The notes beneath the pieces were generated by a model. That model was not told where the DNA came from. It did not search any database and saw only the letters and a program-made list of their open reading frames with translations. Shown here piece by piece: positions 6,245 through 14,641 of a DNA stretch of 29,584 bases. Position numbers and translations under genes: made by a program. The first letter of the stretch is position 1; each line of letters opens with the position of its first letter. Source of the DNA: Bacteroidota bacterium (GTDB taxonomy: Bacteria; Bacteroidota; Bacteroidia; M30B66); assembly GCA_020438185.1 (NCBI GenBank), contig JAGQVC010000001.1, forward strand, positions 1-29,584, read 5' to 3'.

Positions 6245-7330
6245 ATGATTCCTGTCACCAGGACCTTCTTACCTTCTTTAGACAAATACCAGCGTTACAC
6301 AGCCGAAATCTTCGGCAGAGGCCAAATCACTAATCATGGCCCATTAAAAAATGAACTTGAAAGTATTCTTCGTGAGTATTTTAATGTCAAGCACTTTTTC
6401 CTGGTTACTAATGGCACAATAGGTTTACAAATCGCGATTAAAGCTGCCAATCTTCAGGGCGAAGTAATTACAACTCCCTTTTCATACATTGCGACCACAT
6501 CCAGCTTGTTTTGGGAAGGCGGCAAGCCGGTCTTTGCAGATATTTTACCAGATGAATACAATATTAATCCGGAAGAAATATCAAAATTAATCGGTCCTCA
6601 AACATCTGGAATTCTGGCTACTCATGTTTTTGGTAACCCATGCAGAATCGCCGAAATTCAGGAAATCGCAACAAAATATAGGCTCAAACTTATATTTGAT
6701 GCCGCACATACTTTCGGTGCAAAATGGAACAATTCACACCTGATGCAGTTTGGGGACATTTCCGTTATTAGCTTTCACGCTACTAAGCTTTTTCATACCG
6801 TTCAGGGGGGCGGAATTGCTACAAATGATGATGAACTCGCTGAAAAAATCAGACAAATGAAGAATTGCGGGCATGATCGTTTCACAAATATTGCCGGCCC
6901 TGGTATAAATGCCGAATGCTCAGAATTTCAGGCCGCTATGGGGCTATGTGTTCTCCCGGAAGTCGAAAATATTATGTATCAAAGATCATTAATTATCGAT
7001 TTTTATAAAAAACAACTAGCTTCATTGGGGGAGAAAATCAAATTTCAACAGTTTAACCCAGCACTTACTCAGGCCAATCATGCTTATTTTTCAGTTAAGT
7101 TTCACTCCGAAGAAACTAGGGAAAAAGTAATTAAAGCTCTGAATTCGAAGGATGTTTTTCCAAGAAGGTACTTCGCACCATCACTGAATAAACTCAATTA
7201 TATATCAGACAATCAAAGCTGTCCTGTGTCAGAAGATCTGGCAAATACTATTGTGTGCTTGCCTTTATATGTCGGTCTGTCTGACAAAGAAGTAACAATG
7301 ATTTGTGACACTATCAAATCTTCACTATGA
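6245..7330 (+). CDS. DegT/DnrJ/EryC1-family PLP-dependent sugar aminotransferase
   Basis: These enzymes transfer an amino group, usually from glutamate, to a nucleotide-linked keto-sugar, giving amino sugars for surface glycans. The 361-residue length fits. Visible motifs are FLVTNGTIGLQIAIKA (52-67), TTPFSYIATTSSLFWEGGKPVF (77-97), FDAAHTFGA with pyridine-contacting Asp152, and SFHATKLFHTVQGGG with the PLP Schiff-base Lys181. A dTDP-4- or 3-keto-6-deoxyhexose is the likely substrate class; exact identity (Qui4N, Fuc3N, Qui3N) cannot be read by eye. The stop overlaps the next start (ATGA at 7327), so translation of the acyltransferase is coupled. No nucleotidyltransferase or dehydratase is nearby, so the keto-sugar must come from elsewhere. 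Confidence 0.93.
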   Translation: MIPVTRTFLPSLDKYQRYTAEIFGRGQITNHGPLKNELESILREYFNVKHFFLVTNGTIGLQIAIKAANLQGEVITTPFSYIATTSSLFWEGGKPVFADILPDEYNINPEEISKLIGPQTSGILATHVFGNPCRIAEIQEIATKYRLKLIFDAAHTFGAKWNNSHLMQFGDISVISFHATKLFHTVQGGGIATNDDELAEKIRQMKNCGHDRFTNIAGPGINAECSEFQAAMGLCVLPEVENIMYQRSLIIDFYKKQLASLGEKIKFQQFNPALTQANHAYFSVKFHSEETREKVIKALNSKDVFPRRYFAPSLNKLNYISDNQSCPVSEDLANTIVCLPLYVGLSDKEVTMICDTIKSSL

Positions 7331-7950
7331 TTGTTTTCGGAGCAGGAGGACTCACCATTCAAATTCTGGACATGTTGCTGGGCCTTCATGATGAGACGAT
7401 TTTGGTGTTCTCCGACAAACCGACGGCGAAACCCAAAATTTCAGAATTTCTTCATGTTAGCAACGAAATCAAAGATCTTGAAACGCAGCTCCGTCAAACC
7501 GATTCCAAATTTATTATTTCGCATGCCGGCCCGCAGCATAGAGAAGATTCATACAATAGACTAACCTCTTTAGGAGGAACAGGATTAAGTCTCCTGTCTC
7601 CCAAATCAGATATTAGCCAGGGCGCAGTAATTTCTGGAGACTCAGTAATTATTTTGCATGACGCCATAATTGAGCAAATGGTAACAGTTGGTAAAGGCTG
7701 TTTAATCAATTGCAAAGTTTTTATCGGTCATGAATCTACAATCGGCAATTTTACTGAAATAGCGCCTGGAGCAATATTGAATGGCAATGTTGTAGTTGGG
7801 GAAAGATGCTTTATTGGTTCGGGTGCTGTAATTTTACCTGGTGTTAATTTGGGAGATGGTTGCACAGTAGGTGCCGGTGCCGTAGTTTTATCTGATGTTG
7901 AGCCGGCAACCACAGTGATTGGAGTGCCAGCCAAAAAGGTTATCAAATGA
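7327..7950 (+). CDS. NeuD/PglD-like sugar O- or N-acyltransferase
   Basis: The 207-residue protein has the two-part NeuD/PglD layout. An N-terminal small Rossmann-like domain starts at IVFGAGGLTIQILDML (2-17). A left-handed beta helix of hexapeptide repeats fills the C-terminal half (about 95-205), ending in the usual GVPAKKV. The likely general-base His is His135 in FIGHESTIGNF, matching the catalytic histidine of PglD-type enzymes. The presumed reaction is acetyl- or acyl-CoA-dependent acylation of the amino sugar made by the preceding gene, giving an N-acylated 6-deoxyhexosamine. It is ATGA-coupled on both sides (7327 and 7947), which supports a single three-step function. Confidence 0.9.
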   Translation: MIVFGAGGLTIQILDMLLGLHDETILVFSDKPTAKPKISEFLHVSNEIKDLETQLRQTDSKFIISHAGPQHREDSYNRLTSLGGTGLSLLSPKSDISQGAVISGDSVIILHDAIIEQMVTVGKGCLINCKVFIGHESTIGNFTEIAPGAILNGNVVVGERCFIGSGAVILPGVNLGDGCTVGAGAVVLSDVEPATTVIGVPAKKVIK

Positions 7951-8897
7951 TATCATTTATCATCCCGGTATTTCAAAATGAGCTCACGATTGATCAAACT
8001 TTTGCTGAAGTTCAAAGGTTGATAAAAGAAAGTGTCGGAATAGCATACGAGTTCATCTTCATCAACGATGGTTCTACAGATGATTCATGGAACAGAATTC
8101 AAAAGCTGAGTCAAATTCACCCGGAGGTTTCAGGTATCAGTTTTAGCAGGAATTTTGGCCAGGTTCCGGCTATTAATGCTGGCCTGAATCTTTGCAAGGG
8201 AGATGCTGCAATAGTATTATCAGCAGACTTACAAGATCCGCCTGAAATGATTCTGAAACTTCTGGATGCATGGCAAAATGGCGAAGAAATAGTGATTGCC
8301 TACCGCATTGCACGCGAAGACAGATGGACTTCCCGACTGGTTTCGTCCATATTTTATCGCTCTATCCGAGCTGCTATTCCTTCGATGCCTGCAGGCGGAT
8401 TTGACTTTGTACTTCTCGGCAGGAAAGCGATTAACGCATACAATCAACTAAAAAGTAAAAATCGCTTTTTTCAGGGCGATGTCCTATGGTTAGGGTACCC
8501 AACCAAAATGCTACCTTATAAACGAGTTGCGAGAACAAAAGGTAAATCTCAATGGACAATCAAGAGGAAGCTTAAATATTTCATTGATGCCTGGCTAAAT
8601 TCCAGCTATTTACCAATTCGCCTAATGTCGTTAAGCGGTGTAATTACCGCTTTCGCGGGATTTATTTATGCTATGGTAGTAGTTTATGCCAGAATGATAA
8701 ATCACGTTCCGTTTAAAGGATATGCACCCATTGTAATTCTTATCTTACTAATTGGAGGCCTTGTTATGATTATGCTTGGAATAATTGGGGAATATCTTTG
8801 GAGAATTCTTGATGAAGTAAAAACAAAGCCTGAATACATCATAAGTGAATATTCAGGCTTCGAAGACCCTTCCTCCGGCACGGAGAAAATAAAGTAA
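7947..8897 (+). CDS. Family 2 glycosyltransferase, polyprenyl-phosphate type (GtrB/ArnC/DPM1-like)
   Basis: The 316-residue protein has an N-terminal GT-A domain: SFIIPVFQNELTI (3-15), FINDGSTDDSW (38-48), ISFSRNFGQVPAINAGL (64-80) and the metal-binding SADLQDPPE (92-100). Two C-terminal membrane helices follow (about 228-250 and 262-283), ending in GEYLWRILDE. This is the layout of enzymes that load a sugar from a nucleotide donor onto undecaprenyl phosphate for flipping and later transfer. In this cassette the sugar could be the acylated amino sugar made by the two coupled upstream genes; donor and acceptor are inference. The stop codon lies in a 14-bp palindrome shared with the convergent eno stop. 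Confidence 0.93.
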   Translation: MISFIIPVFQNELTIDQTFAEVQRLIKESVGIAYEFIFINDGSTDDSWNRIQKLSQIHPEVSGISFSRNFGQVPAINAGLNLCKGDAAIVLSADLQDPPEMILKLLDAWQNGEEIVIAYRIAREDRWTSRLVSSIFYRSIRAAIPSMPAGGFDFVLLGRKAINAYNQLKSKNRFFQGDVLWLGYPTKMLPYKRVARTKGKSQWTIKRKLKYFIDAWLNSSYLPIRLMSLSGVITAFAGFIYAMVVVYARMINHVPFKGYAPIVILILLIGGLVMIMLGIIGEYLWRILDEVKTKPEYIISEYSGFEDPSSGTEKIK

Positions 8898-8899
8898 GC

Positions 8900-10189
8900 T
8901 TACTTGCTCTTTAATACATCCAGACCGTGATACCTTCCGGCATCTCCAAGCATTTCCTCAATTCTTAGTAGTTGATTGTACTTGGCAATCCTGTCACTTC
9001 TTGAAGCTGAGCCCGTTTTAATTTGTCCACAACGCAAAGCAACAGCCAGGTCTGCAATTGTTGTGTCCTCAGTTTCACCTGAACGATGGCTCATAACTGC
9101 TGTATAACCATTGTTCATAGCCATCTGAACAGCATTTATTGTTTCGGTGAGCGATCCTATCTGATTCACCTTTACCAAAATCGAATTCGCTACATTTTCT
9201 TCTATACCGCGGGATAAGCGATCAACATTTGTAACGAAGAGGTCATCACCTACTAACTGAACTTTATTGCCAAGCTTTTGTGTAAGTAAACTCCAGGAGT
9301 TCCAGTCGTCTTCATCCAATCCATCTTCGATGGATAAAATTGGGTACTTTTTACACCAATCAACCCAAAAGTCAACCATTTCTGATGGCTTTAATTTGTC
9401 ACCTGTTGATTTTTTAAGATGATAAACGCCTTCCTCGCGATTATAAAACTCCGATGCGGCAGCATCCATTGCAATATAAATATCCTCTCCGGGTCGGTAA
9501 CCAGCCTTTTCAATTGCCTCGAGCACAGTAGCAATCGCTTCATCATTTGATTTCAAGGAGGGTGCAAAACCACCTTCATCTCCTACATTGGTCGACATCC
9601 CTTTCTTTTTCAATACTGACTTCAGATTATGAAAAACCTCTGTGCCCATTCTAAGTGCTTCGGAGAATGAATTGGCATTCACAGGCATTATCATAAATTC
9701 CTGAAAGTCAATACTATTGTCTGCATGAGAGCCGCCGTTGAGGATATTCATCATTGGTACCGGAAGCAATGCTGCATTCACGCCCCCTACATAGCGATAT
9801 AAAGGTTGTCCTGATTCAGAAGCTGCTGCCTTTGCCGCAGCAAGAGAAACCCCGAGAATAGCATTGGCTCCCAGATTACCCTTGTTTTCAGATCCGTCCA
9901 AATCAATCATAGTCATATCCAGCAAACGCTGGTCACTGACTTCCATTCCGGTGAGTTCTTCCTTTATTGCTGTATTAATATTCCTAACTGCTTTCTCAAC
10001 TCCTTTACCCATGTATCTTTTTGCATCACCATCCCTCAGCTCAACTGCCTCATGTGTGCCTGTTGAGGCTCCGGAAGGAACCGCAGCCCGTCCCATTGCA
10101 CCACCTTCGGTATAAACATCTACTTCAACTGTAGGATTTCCTCTTGAATCCAGAATTTGTCGGGCTTGTATAAAAGCGATTGAACTCAT
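8900..10189 (-). CDS. eno: Enolase
   Basis: Enolase interconverts 2-phosphoglycerate and phosphoenolpyruvate in glycolysis, needs Mg2+, and is cytosolic. The 429-residue length is standard. Recognisable blocks are ARQILDSRGNPTVEVDV (9-25), AVPSGASTGTHEAVELRDGD (36-55), LNGGSHADNSIDFQEFM (149-165, substrate-contacting His), SIEDGLDEDDW, LVGDDLFVTN and VNQIGSLTETI, ending with MSHRSGETEDTTIADLAVAL. It lies 24 bases after carA and is probably the last gene of a carA-eno unit. The end is convergent with the glycosyltransferase gene with only two bases between the stops, and no strong terminator is visible. Confidence 0.98.
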   Translation of the reverse strand: MSSIAFIQARQILDSRGNPTVEVDVYTEGGAMGRAAVPSGASTGTHEAVELRDGDAKRYMGKGVEKAVRNINTAIKEELTGMEVSDQRLLDMTMIDLDGSENKGNLGANAILGVSLAAAKAAASESGQPLYRYVGGVNAALLPVPMMNILNGGSHADNSIDFQEFMIMPVNANSFSEALRMGTEVFHNLKSVLKKKGMSTNVGDEGGFAPSLKSNDEAIATVLEAIEKAGYRPGEDIYIAMDAAASEFYNREEGVYHLKKSTGDKLKPSEMVDFWVDWCKKYPILSIEDGLDEDDWNSWSLLTQKLGNKVQLVGDDLFVTNVDRLSRGIEENVANSILVKVNQIGSLTETINAVQMAMNNGYTAVMSHRSGETEDTTIADLAVALRCGQIKTGSASRSDRIAKYNQLLRIEEMLGDAGRYHGLDVLKSK

Positions 10190-10213
10190 ATAATATTTTT
10201 AAAAGGTTATAAT

Positions 10214-11335
10214 TCAGGCGACAGCGTGCTTTACTGATTCCATCATTTCAATAAATTGATCAAAAAGGTATCTGGAATCATGTGGCCCCGGAGATGCTTC
10301 TGGGTGATATTGAACTGAAAATGCATGCTTAGACTTATGTTTTATACCTGCCACAGTATGATCATTCAAATGAACATGAGTAATCTCCAGTTCAGGATTG
10401 CTTTCAACATCTTCCTTCACTATGGCAAATCCATGATTCTGCGATGTCACTTCACACAGACCTGTTTGCAGGTTTTTTATGGGATGATTAATACCTCTGT
10501 GGCCATTAAACATTTTATAAGTATTCACACCCATCGCTTTCGCAAAAACCTGATGGCCAAGGCAAATTCCAAAAAGCGGGATACCTGATTCAAGCACCTC
10601 ATTTACAGTGTGTACAGCATAATCTAACGTAGCAGGATCACCTGGGCCATTTGAAATCATGAAACCGTCAGGCTTGAATTCAAGCATTTCAGCAAAAGAA
10701 GTTCTTGCCGGAAATACCTTTACAAGACATCCCCTTTCAGCAAGATTGGAAACAATAGACTTTTTCACACCAAGGTCTAATAATGCAACCTTGAATCCGG
10801 ATTCTTTTTCCCCAACCTCGTATGCCGTTTTTGTACTTACTTCACTGGCTAATTCCAAGCCTTCCATGGAAGGAATTTCACTGAGTTTCAATTTCAACTG
10901 TTCCGGATCAAGAATCTCGGACGAAATCACAGCGTTCATTGCTCCTTTATGCCTGATGTGCCTAACTAATTCGCGTGTATCTATTCCAAAAATTGCAGGA
11001 ATATTAGCTCTGGAAAAATAGTCGTGGATATTCCCATTGGCCAACTGGCGGGACATAAACGGCGAAAGATCCTTACAAACCAGACCTGCAATTTTCATCC
11101 CTTTTGACTCTTCGTCTTGCTCTACCACACCATAATTACCAATGTGGACATGAGTTGCCACTACTATCTGACCAAAATAGGAAGGGTCTGTAAATATTTC
11201 CTGGTAGCCGGTCATTCCGGTATTAAAACAAATTTCTCCTTGAGCAGTTAACGGCGTTCCCGCCGTGAAGCCTTTAAAGTGCCTGCCGTCGGCAAGAAGC
11301 AGAATGGCAGGATTAAATTGTTCCGTTGTATTCAT
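10214..11335 (-). CDS. carA: Carbamoyl-phosphate synthase, small (glutaminase) subunit
   Basis: CarA releases ammonia from glutamine and channels it to CarB for carbamoyl phosphate, the precursor of arginine and pyrimidines. The N-terminal CPSase domain (LLLADGRHFKG, CFNTGMTGYQEIFTDPSY, about 12-53) is followed by a class I glutaminase domain with GICLGHQ (nucleophile Cys258) and VQYHPEASPGPHD (His344, Glu346). I start at ATG 11335 (373 residues); a longer frame opens only with TTG at 11353 inside a poly-T tract. carB is not in the window. A strong hairpin/T-run ends 16 bases before this start, which may mean attenuation control or a cryptic promoter. Confidence 0.96.
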   Translation of the reverse strand: MNTTEQFNPAILLLADGRHFKGFTAGTPLTAQGEICFNTGMTGYQEIFTDPSYFGQIVVATHVHIGNYGVVEQDEESKGMKIAGLVCKDLSPFMSRQLANGNIHDYFSRANIPAIFGIDTRELVRHIRHKGAMNAVISSEILDPEQLKLKLSEIPSMEGLELASEVSTKTAYEVGEKESGFKVALLDLGVKKSIVSNLAERGCLVKVFPARTSFAEMLEFKPDGFMISNGPGDPATLDYAVHTVNEVLESGIPLFGICLGHQVFAKAMGVNTYKMFNGHRGINHPIKNLQTGLCEVTSQNHGFAIVKEDVESNPELEITHVHLNDHTVAGIKHKSKHAFSVQYHPEASPGPHDSRYLFDQFIEMMESVKHAVA

Positions 11336-11351
11336 TGGAGCACAAAAGTTC

Positions 11352-11385
11352 AAAAAAAAAGGATAAAACCGATGGCTTTATCCTT
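11352..11385 (-). terminator. Strong intrinsic terminator between rplQ and carA
   Basis: On the minus strand AAGGATAAAGCC, a 3-base loop ATC, and GGTTTTATCCTT make a 12-bp stem (one G-T pair), followed by nine T. It begins about 29 bases after the rplQ stop and would end the long ribosomal transcript. Its T-run ends only 16 bases before the carA ATG. Confidence 0.85.
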
Positions 11386-11413
11386 CTAAATGTTCACAGA
11401 TTGATAATTAATA

Positions 11414-11986
11414 TCATTCAGCTTTTTCTTCTTCAGTAGATTGTTCTTCCGAATTATTCGAGTCGTTTGAAGTGTCTTCAGCTTTTGCTTCAACCTCAGG
11501 CGCATCAGTGGAAGTCGCTACAACTTCTTCTGCCGAGGACGCCTGAGCAACAGGGGCGGCAGGCTTTTTCTTTCCGGCACGACGAGTTTTCTTCTCAGAC
11601 TTTAGTTTAGAATCCTTACGCAGGTTTTCGTTGTAATCAACAAGCTCGATTAAAGCCATTTCTGCGTTATCACCTAAACGATTTCCAAGCTTTATTATTC
11701 TTGTGTAACCTCCCGGACGATCAGCAACCTTAGCTGAAACATCTCTAAAAAGCTCACTCACGGCATTTTTATCCTTTAGATAAGCAAATACCGTTCTGCG
11801 GCTATGAGTTGTATCCTCTTTCGATTTTGTAATCAGTGGTTCTACAAACACTCGCAAAGCTTTAGCTTTTGCAAGTGTGGTATTGATTCTTTTGTGCAGT
11901 ATCAGTGAACTGGCCATGTTCGCCATCATAGCCTTGCGATGTGGCGCTTTTCTGCCTAAGTGATTTACTTTTTTACCGTGTCTCAT
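11414..11986 (-). CDS. rplQ: Ribosomal protein L17
   Basis: The N-terminal 115 residues are canonical L17 (MRHGKKVNHLGRKAPHRKAM, then the TTLAKAKALRVFVEPLIT block and RPGGYTRIIKLGNRLGDNAEMALIEL). L17 sits near the peptide exit tunnel of the 50S subunit. The protein is 190 residues instead of the 120-130 common elsewhere. The extra C-terminal tail is Lys/Arg-rich (KSEKKTRRAGKKKPAAP) and then Ala/Glu/Ser-rich and strongly acidic. Such tails are common in Bacteroidota L17 and are likely disordered. It is the last gene of the alpha block, 42 bases after rpoA, and is followed by a strong terminator. Confidence 0.97.
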   Translation of the reverse strand: MRHGKKVNHLGRKAPHRKAMMANMASSLILHKRINTTLAKAKALRVFVEPLITKSKEDTTHSRRTVFAYLKDKNAVSELFRDVSAKVADRPGGYTRIIKLGNRLGDNAEMALIELVDYNENLRKDSKLKSEKKTRRAGKKKPAAPVAQASSAEEVVATSTDAPEVEAKAEDTSNDSNNSEEQSTEEEKAE

Positions 11987-12028
11987 GATTTCTTCGTATG
12001 ATCTTCAACCCGCAAGGGTGAACAATTT

Positions 12029-13021
12029 TTAGTCTTTATCCAGTTTATATTTTGAAAGGTTCATACCAAAAGTAAGTTGCTTACTCTGTACCAGTTCTTC
12101 TAGCTCAGTTAGAGACTTCTTTCCAAAGTTTCTGAATTTGAGTAAGTCGTTTTTATTGTATGAAACCAGATCGGCAAGTGTATCAACATCTGCAGCTTTC
12201 AAACAATTCAAAGCCCGAACAGATAAGTCCATGTCAACCAAACGTGTTTTCAACAACTGACGCATGTGAAGAATATCCTCATCAAACTCTTCTGTGGTAA
12301 CCTTCTCTTCAATGTCTTCAGTAATCTTTTCATCAGAAAACAACATGAAGTGTTGGATTAAAATTTTCGCAGCTTCTTTTAATGCGTCCTTAGGATGAAT
12401 GGACCCATCACTGGCAATATCAAGAATCAGCTTCTCATAGTCAGTCTTTTGTTCAACTCTGTAATTCTCTACCGTATATTTAACATTACGGATAGGTGTA
12501 AAAATTGAATCAATCGGTATAAGTCCAATTTGCTGTGTAGCAGGTCTGTTTTCTTCTGCAGGAACGTATCCACGCCCCTTATCAATTGTAATCTCAAGTT
12601 TTAAATTAACACTTGGATCCATTTGACAAATCACAAAGTCGTGATTGAGAACCTGAAAAGAAGACGTGAATTTACCTATATCTCCCGCGGTCAACTGATT
12701 CTGACCACTAATTTGAATAACTACTTTTTCATGTTCTGTAGAATCAATCTGGCGCTTAAATCTTACTTGTTTAAGATTAAGAATGATTTCAGTTACATCC
12801 TCAACAACACCTTTGATGGTAGAAAACTCATGCTCAACTCCTTCTATTTTCACAGAGGTAATGGCGAAGCCTTCAAGTGATGAAAGCAGAATACGACGAA
12901 GCGCATTGCCAACAGTGATTCCATATCCGGGCTCCAGAGGTCTGAATTCAAACTGACCTTCGTAGTCAGTTGACTGAATCATGATTACTTTATCCGGACG
13001 TTGAAATGCCAATATAGCCAT
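12029..13021 (-). CDS. rpoA: RNA polymerase alpha subunit
   Basis: Alpha dimerises to nucleate RNA polymerase assembly. The 330-residue length is standard. The N-terminal domain (about 1-235) contains FRPLEPGYGITVGNALRRILLSSL (about 27-50), the dimer and beta/beta-prime contact region. A Glu/Asp-rich linker (SDEKITEDIEEKVTTEEFDED) leads to the C-terminal domain (about 255-330). That domain keeps the helix-hairpin-helix signature DLSVRALNCLKAADVDTLADLV and FGKKSLTELEELV, which bind UP-element DNA and activators. Its position after rpsD and before rplQ is the classical alpha-operon order. Confidence 0.99.
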   Translation of the reverse strand: MAILAFQRPDKVIMIQSTDYEGQFEFRPLEPGYGITVGNALRRILLSSLEGFAITSVKIEGVEHEFSTIKGVVEDVTEIILNLKQVRFKRQIDSTEHEKVVIQISGQNQLTAGDIGKFTSSFQVLNHDFVICQMDPSVNLKLEITIDKGRGYVPAEENRPATQQIGLIPIDSIFTPIRNVKYTVENYRVEQKTDYEKLILDIASDGSIHPKDALKEAAKILIQHFMLFSDEKITEDIEEKVTTEEFDEDILHMRQLLKTRLVDMDLSVRALNCLKAADVDTLADLVSYNKNDLLKFRNFGKKSLTELEELVQSKQLTFGMNLSKYKLDKD

Positions 13022-13066
13022 GTTAATTGCAGGTTTGAAAGATGAATAGATGATAAAAGAAACAAA

Positions 13067-13672
13067 TTACTTGGAATACAATTCCACAATTAACTGTTCC
13101 TTAATGTTCTCCGGAATTAGCTCACGCTCTGGAAAATTGAGGAAAGTTCCGCTAAGGCTTTGAACATCAAATTCAAGCCATGAGAATTTGTTGTGATGAC
13201 CGGCAACAGAAGCAGAAATAACTTCGAGTGATTTAGACTTCTGACGAACAGCAACTTTATCACCGGGTTTAAGTGTATAAGACGGAATATTTACCACACT
13301 ACCATTAACTGTGATGTGACGGTGTGATACCAGCTGACGGGCTCCTGATCTGGTTGGAGCTATTCCCAATCTGAACACCACATTATCAAGACGTGCTTCA
13401 ATAAGCTTTAAAAGCATTTCACCTGTTACACCCTGTGCTCTGTTAGCGCGATCAAAAATTCTTGCGAATTGTTTCTCAAGAATACCATAAGTGTATTTCG
13501 CCTTTTGTTTCTCCTGAAGCTGAATCCCATATTCAGAAACCTTGTTTCTGCGTTTTGAATTTCCGTGCATTCCCGGAGGATAGTTCTTTTTCGTAAGAAC
13601 TTTATCAGGACCGAAAATAGGTTCACGGAATTTACGTGCGATTTTCGATTTGGGGCCTCTGTATCTTGCCAT
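13067..13672 (-). CDS. rpsD: Ribosomal protein S4
   Basis: S4 is a primary 16S rRNA binder that starts 30S assembly and in many bacteria represses its own operon. The 201-residue product opens with MARYRGPKSKIARKFREPIF. Where zinc-type S4 has a Cys cluster, this one has none, so it is the cysteine-free type. An S4-domain RNA-binding fold is at about 93-155 (LIEARLDNVVFRLGIAPTRSGARQLVSHRHITVNG). Spacing to rpsK is 26 bases and to rpoA 45 bases. No S4-operator pseudoknot was identified by eye. Confidence 0.98.
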   Translation of the reverse strand: MARYRGPKSKIARKFREPIFGPDKVLTKKNYPPGMHGNSKRRNKVSEYGIQLQEKQKAKYTYGILEKQFARIFDRANRAQGVTGEMLLKLIEARLDNVVFRLGIAPTRSGARQLVSHRHITVNGSVVNIPSYTLKPGDKVAVRQKSKSLEVISASVAGHHNKFSWLEFDVQSLSGTFLNFPERELIPENIKEQLIVELYSK

Positions 13673-13698
13673 TTTACTTGAATGAAATTAATGATTGA

Positions 13699-14088
13699 TT
13701 AAACGCGGCGACGTTTTGGTGGACGACATCCATTATGTGGAACTGGTGTTACATCTACAATCTCACTCACTTCAATTCCACTATTGTGAATGGTTCTGAT
13801 AGCTGACTCGCGACCGCCTCCGGGACCTTTAACAAATACTTTCACTTTACGCAATCCAAGGTCATATGCAACTTTAGAGCAATCTCCTGCAGCCATCTGA
13901 CCAGCATAAGGTGTATTTTTCTTTGATCCGCGAAATCCCATCTTGCCGGCAGAACTCCAGGAAATAACCTGTCCGTTCGTATTGGTGAGGGAGATAATGA
14001 TGTTGTTAAAAGTAGCATTTATGTGGGCGTGCCCAACTGCTTCTACTTTCACAACTCGCTTCTTGGTTGTTTTTGTTGATTTAGCCAT
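13699..14088 (-). CDS. rpsK: Ribosomal protein S11
   Basis: S11 lies on the 30S platform, contacts 16S rRNA near the E site and helps position mRNA. The 129-residue sequence shows the family core: HINATFNNIIISLTNTNGQVISWSSAG (about 21-47), GFRGSKKNTPYAGQMAA, VKVFVKGPGGGRESAIRTIHNSGIEV, and the C-terminal DVTPVPHNGCRPPKRRRV. A short Lys-rich leader (KSTKTTKKRVVKV) precedes the core. It lies between rpsM (35 bases) and rpsD (26 bases) in the standard alpha-operon position. Confidence 0.98.
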   Translation of the reverse strand: MAKSTKTTKKRVVKVEAVGHAHINATFNNIIISLTNTNGQVISWSSAGKMGFRGSKKNTPYAGQMAAGDCSKVAYDLGLRKVKVFVKGPGGGRESAIRTIHNSGIEVSEIVDVTPVPHNGCRPPKRRRV

Positions 14089-14123
14089 TTTTCGGTGTTC
14101 TCAATCGTTATATTGCTGGAAGA

Positions 14124-14501
14124 TTATTTCGTAACCTTCTTCTTGTTAGCTACAGTTTTCTTCTTGCCTTTTCTTGTGCGGGCATTGTTCTTAGTGGTTT
14201 GACCACGAAGAGGTAAGCCTACACGATGACGAATACCACGATAGCATCCAATATCCATAAGACGTTTGATGTTAAGTTGCACTTCAGAACGAAGAGAACC
14301 CTCTACCTTGATATTATTATTAATGAACTCCCTGATTTTTGAGAGTTCATCATCGTCCCAGTCAGATACTTTCTTATCAAAAGAAATTCCTGATTCAGAA
14401 AGAATTCTTTGAGCAGTAGAACGACCTATACCGTAGATGTAGGTAAGGCCAATTTCACCACGCTTATTTTTTGGAAGATCAATTCCTGAAATACGAGCCA
14501 T
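14124..14501 (-). CDS. rpsM: Ribosomal protein S13
   Basis: S13 is a 30S head protein that forms intersubunit bridges with the 50S subunit and contacts P-site tRNA. The 125-residue sequence begins ARISGIDLPKNKRGEIGLTYIYGIG and contains CYRGIRHRVGLPLRGQTTKNNARTRKG (about 87-113), the tRNA- and rRNA-contacting basic tail. The tail ends in an extra Lys-rich segment (KKKTVANKKKVTK). It is the first gene of the alpha block and follows rpmJ by 15 bases. Confidence 0.98.
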   Translation of the reverse strand: MARISGIDLPKNKRGEIGLTYIYGIGRSTAQRILSESGISFDKKVSDWDDDELSKIREFINNNIKVEGSLRSEVQLNIKRLMDIGCYRGIRHRVGLPLRGQTTKNNARTRKGKKKTVANKKKVTK

Positions 14502-14516
14502 ATCGCTTGCTTTTTA

Positions 14517-14633
14517 TTATCCTTGACGTTGTTTGAATTTGGGATTCTTTTTGTTGATGACATAAAGTCTCCCCTTGCGGCGAACAATTTTGCATTCCGC
14601 ACTCCTTTTCTTGATGGAGGTTTTTACTTTCAT
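14517..14633 (-). CDS. rpmJ: Ribosomal protein L36
   Basis: This 38-residue gene is short: MKVKTSIKKRSAECKIVRRK, then GRLYVINKKNPKFKQRQG. L36 is the smallest 50S protein and stabilises 23S rRNA near the A-site side of the subunit. The KQRQG ending is diagnostic. Only one cysteine (residue 14) remains of the four positions used for zinc in the C+ form, so this is a zinc-independent paralogue type. It lies 8 bases after infA and 15 bases before rpsM. Confidence 0.96.
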   Translation of the reverse strand: MKVKTSIKKRSAECKIVRRKGRLYVINKKNPKFKQRQG

Positions 14634-14641
14634 CTCTGTGT

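Noticed and set aside
11336..11353. TTG start giving carA six extra residues
   Set aside because: The TTG lies within the poly-T of the terminator; the ATG at 11335 gives a normal family length.
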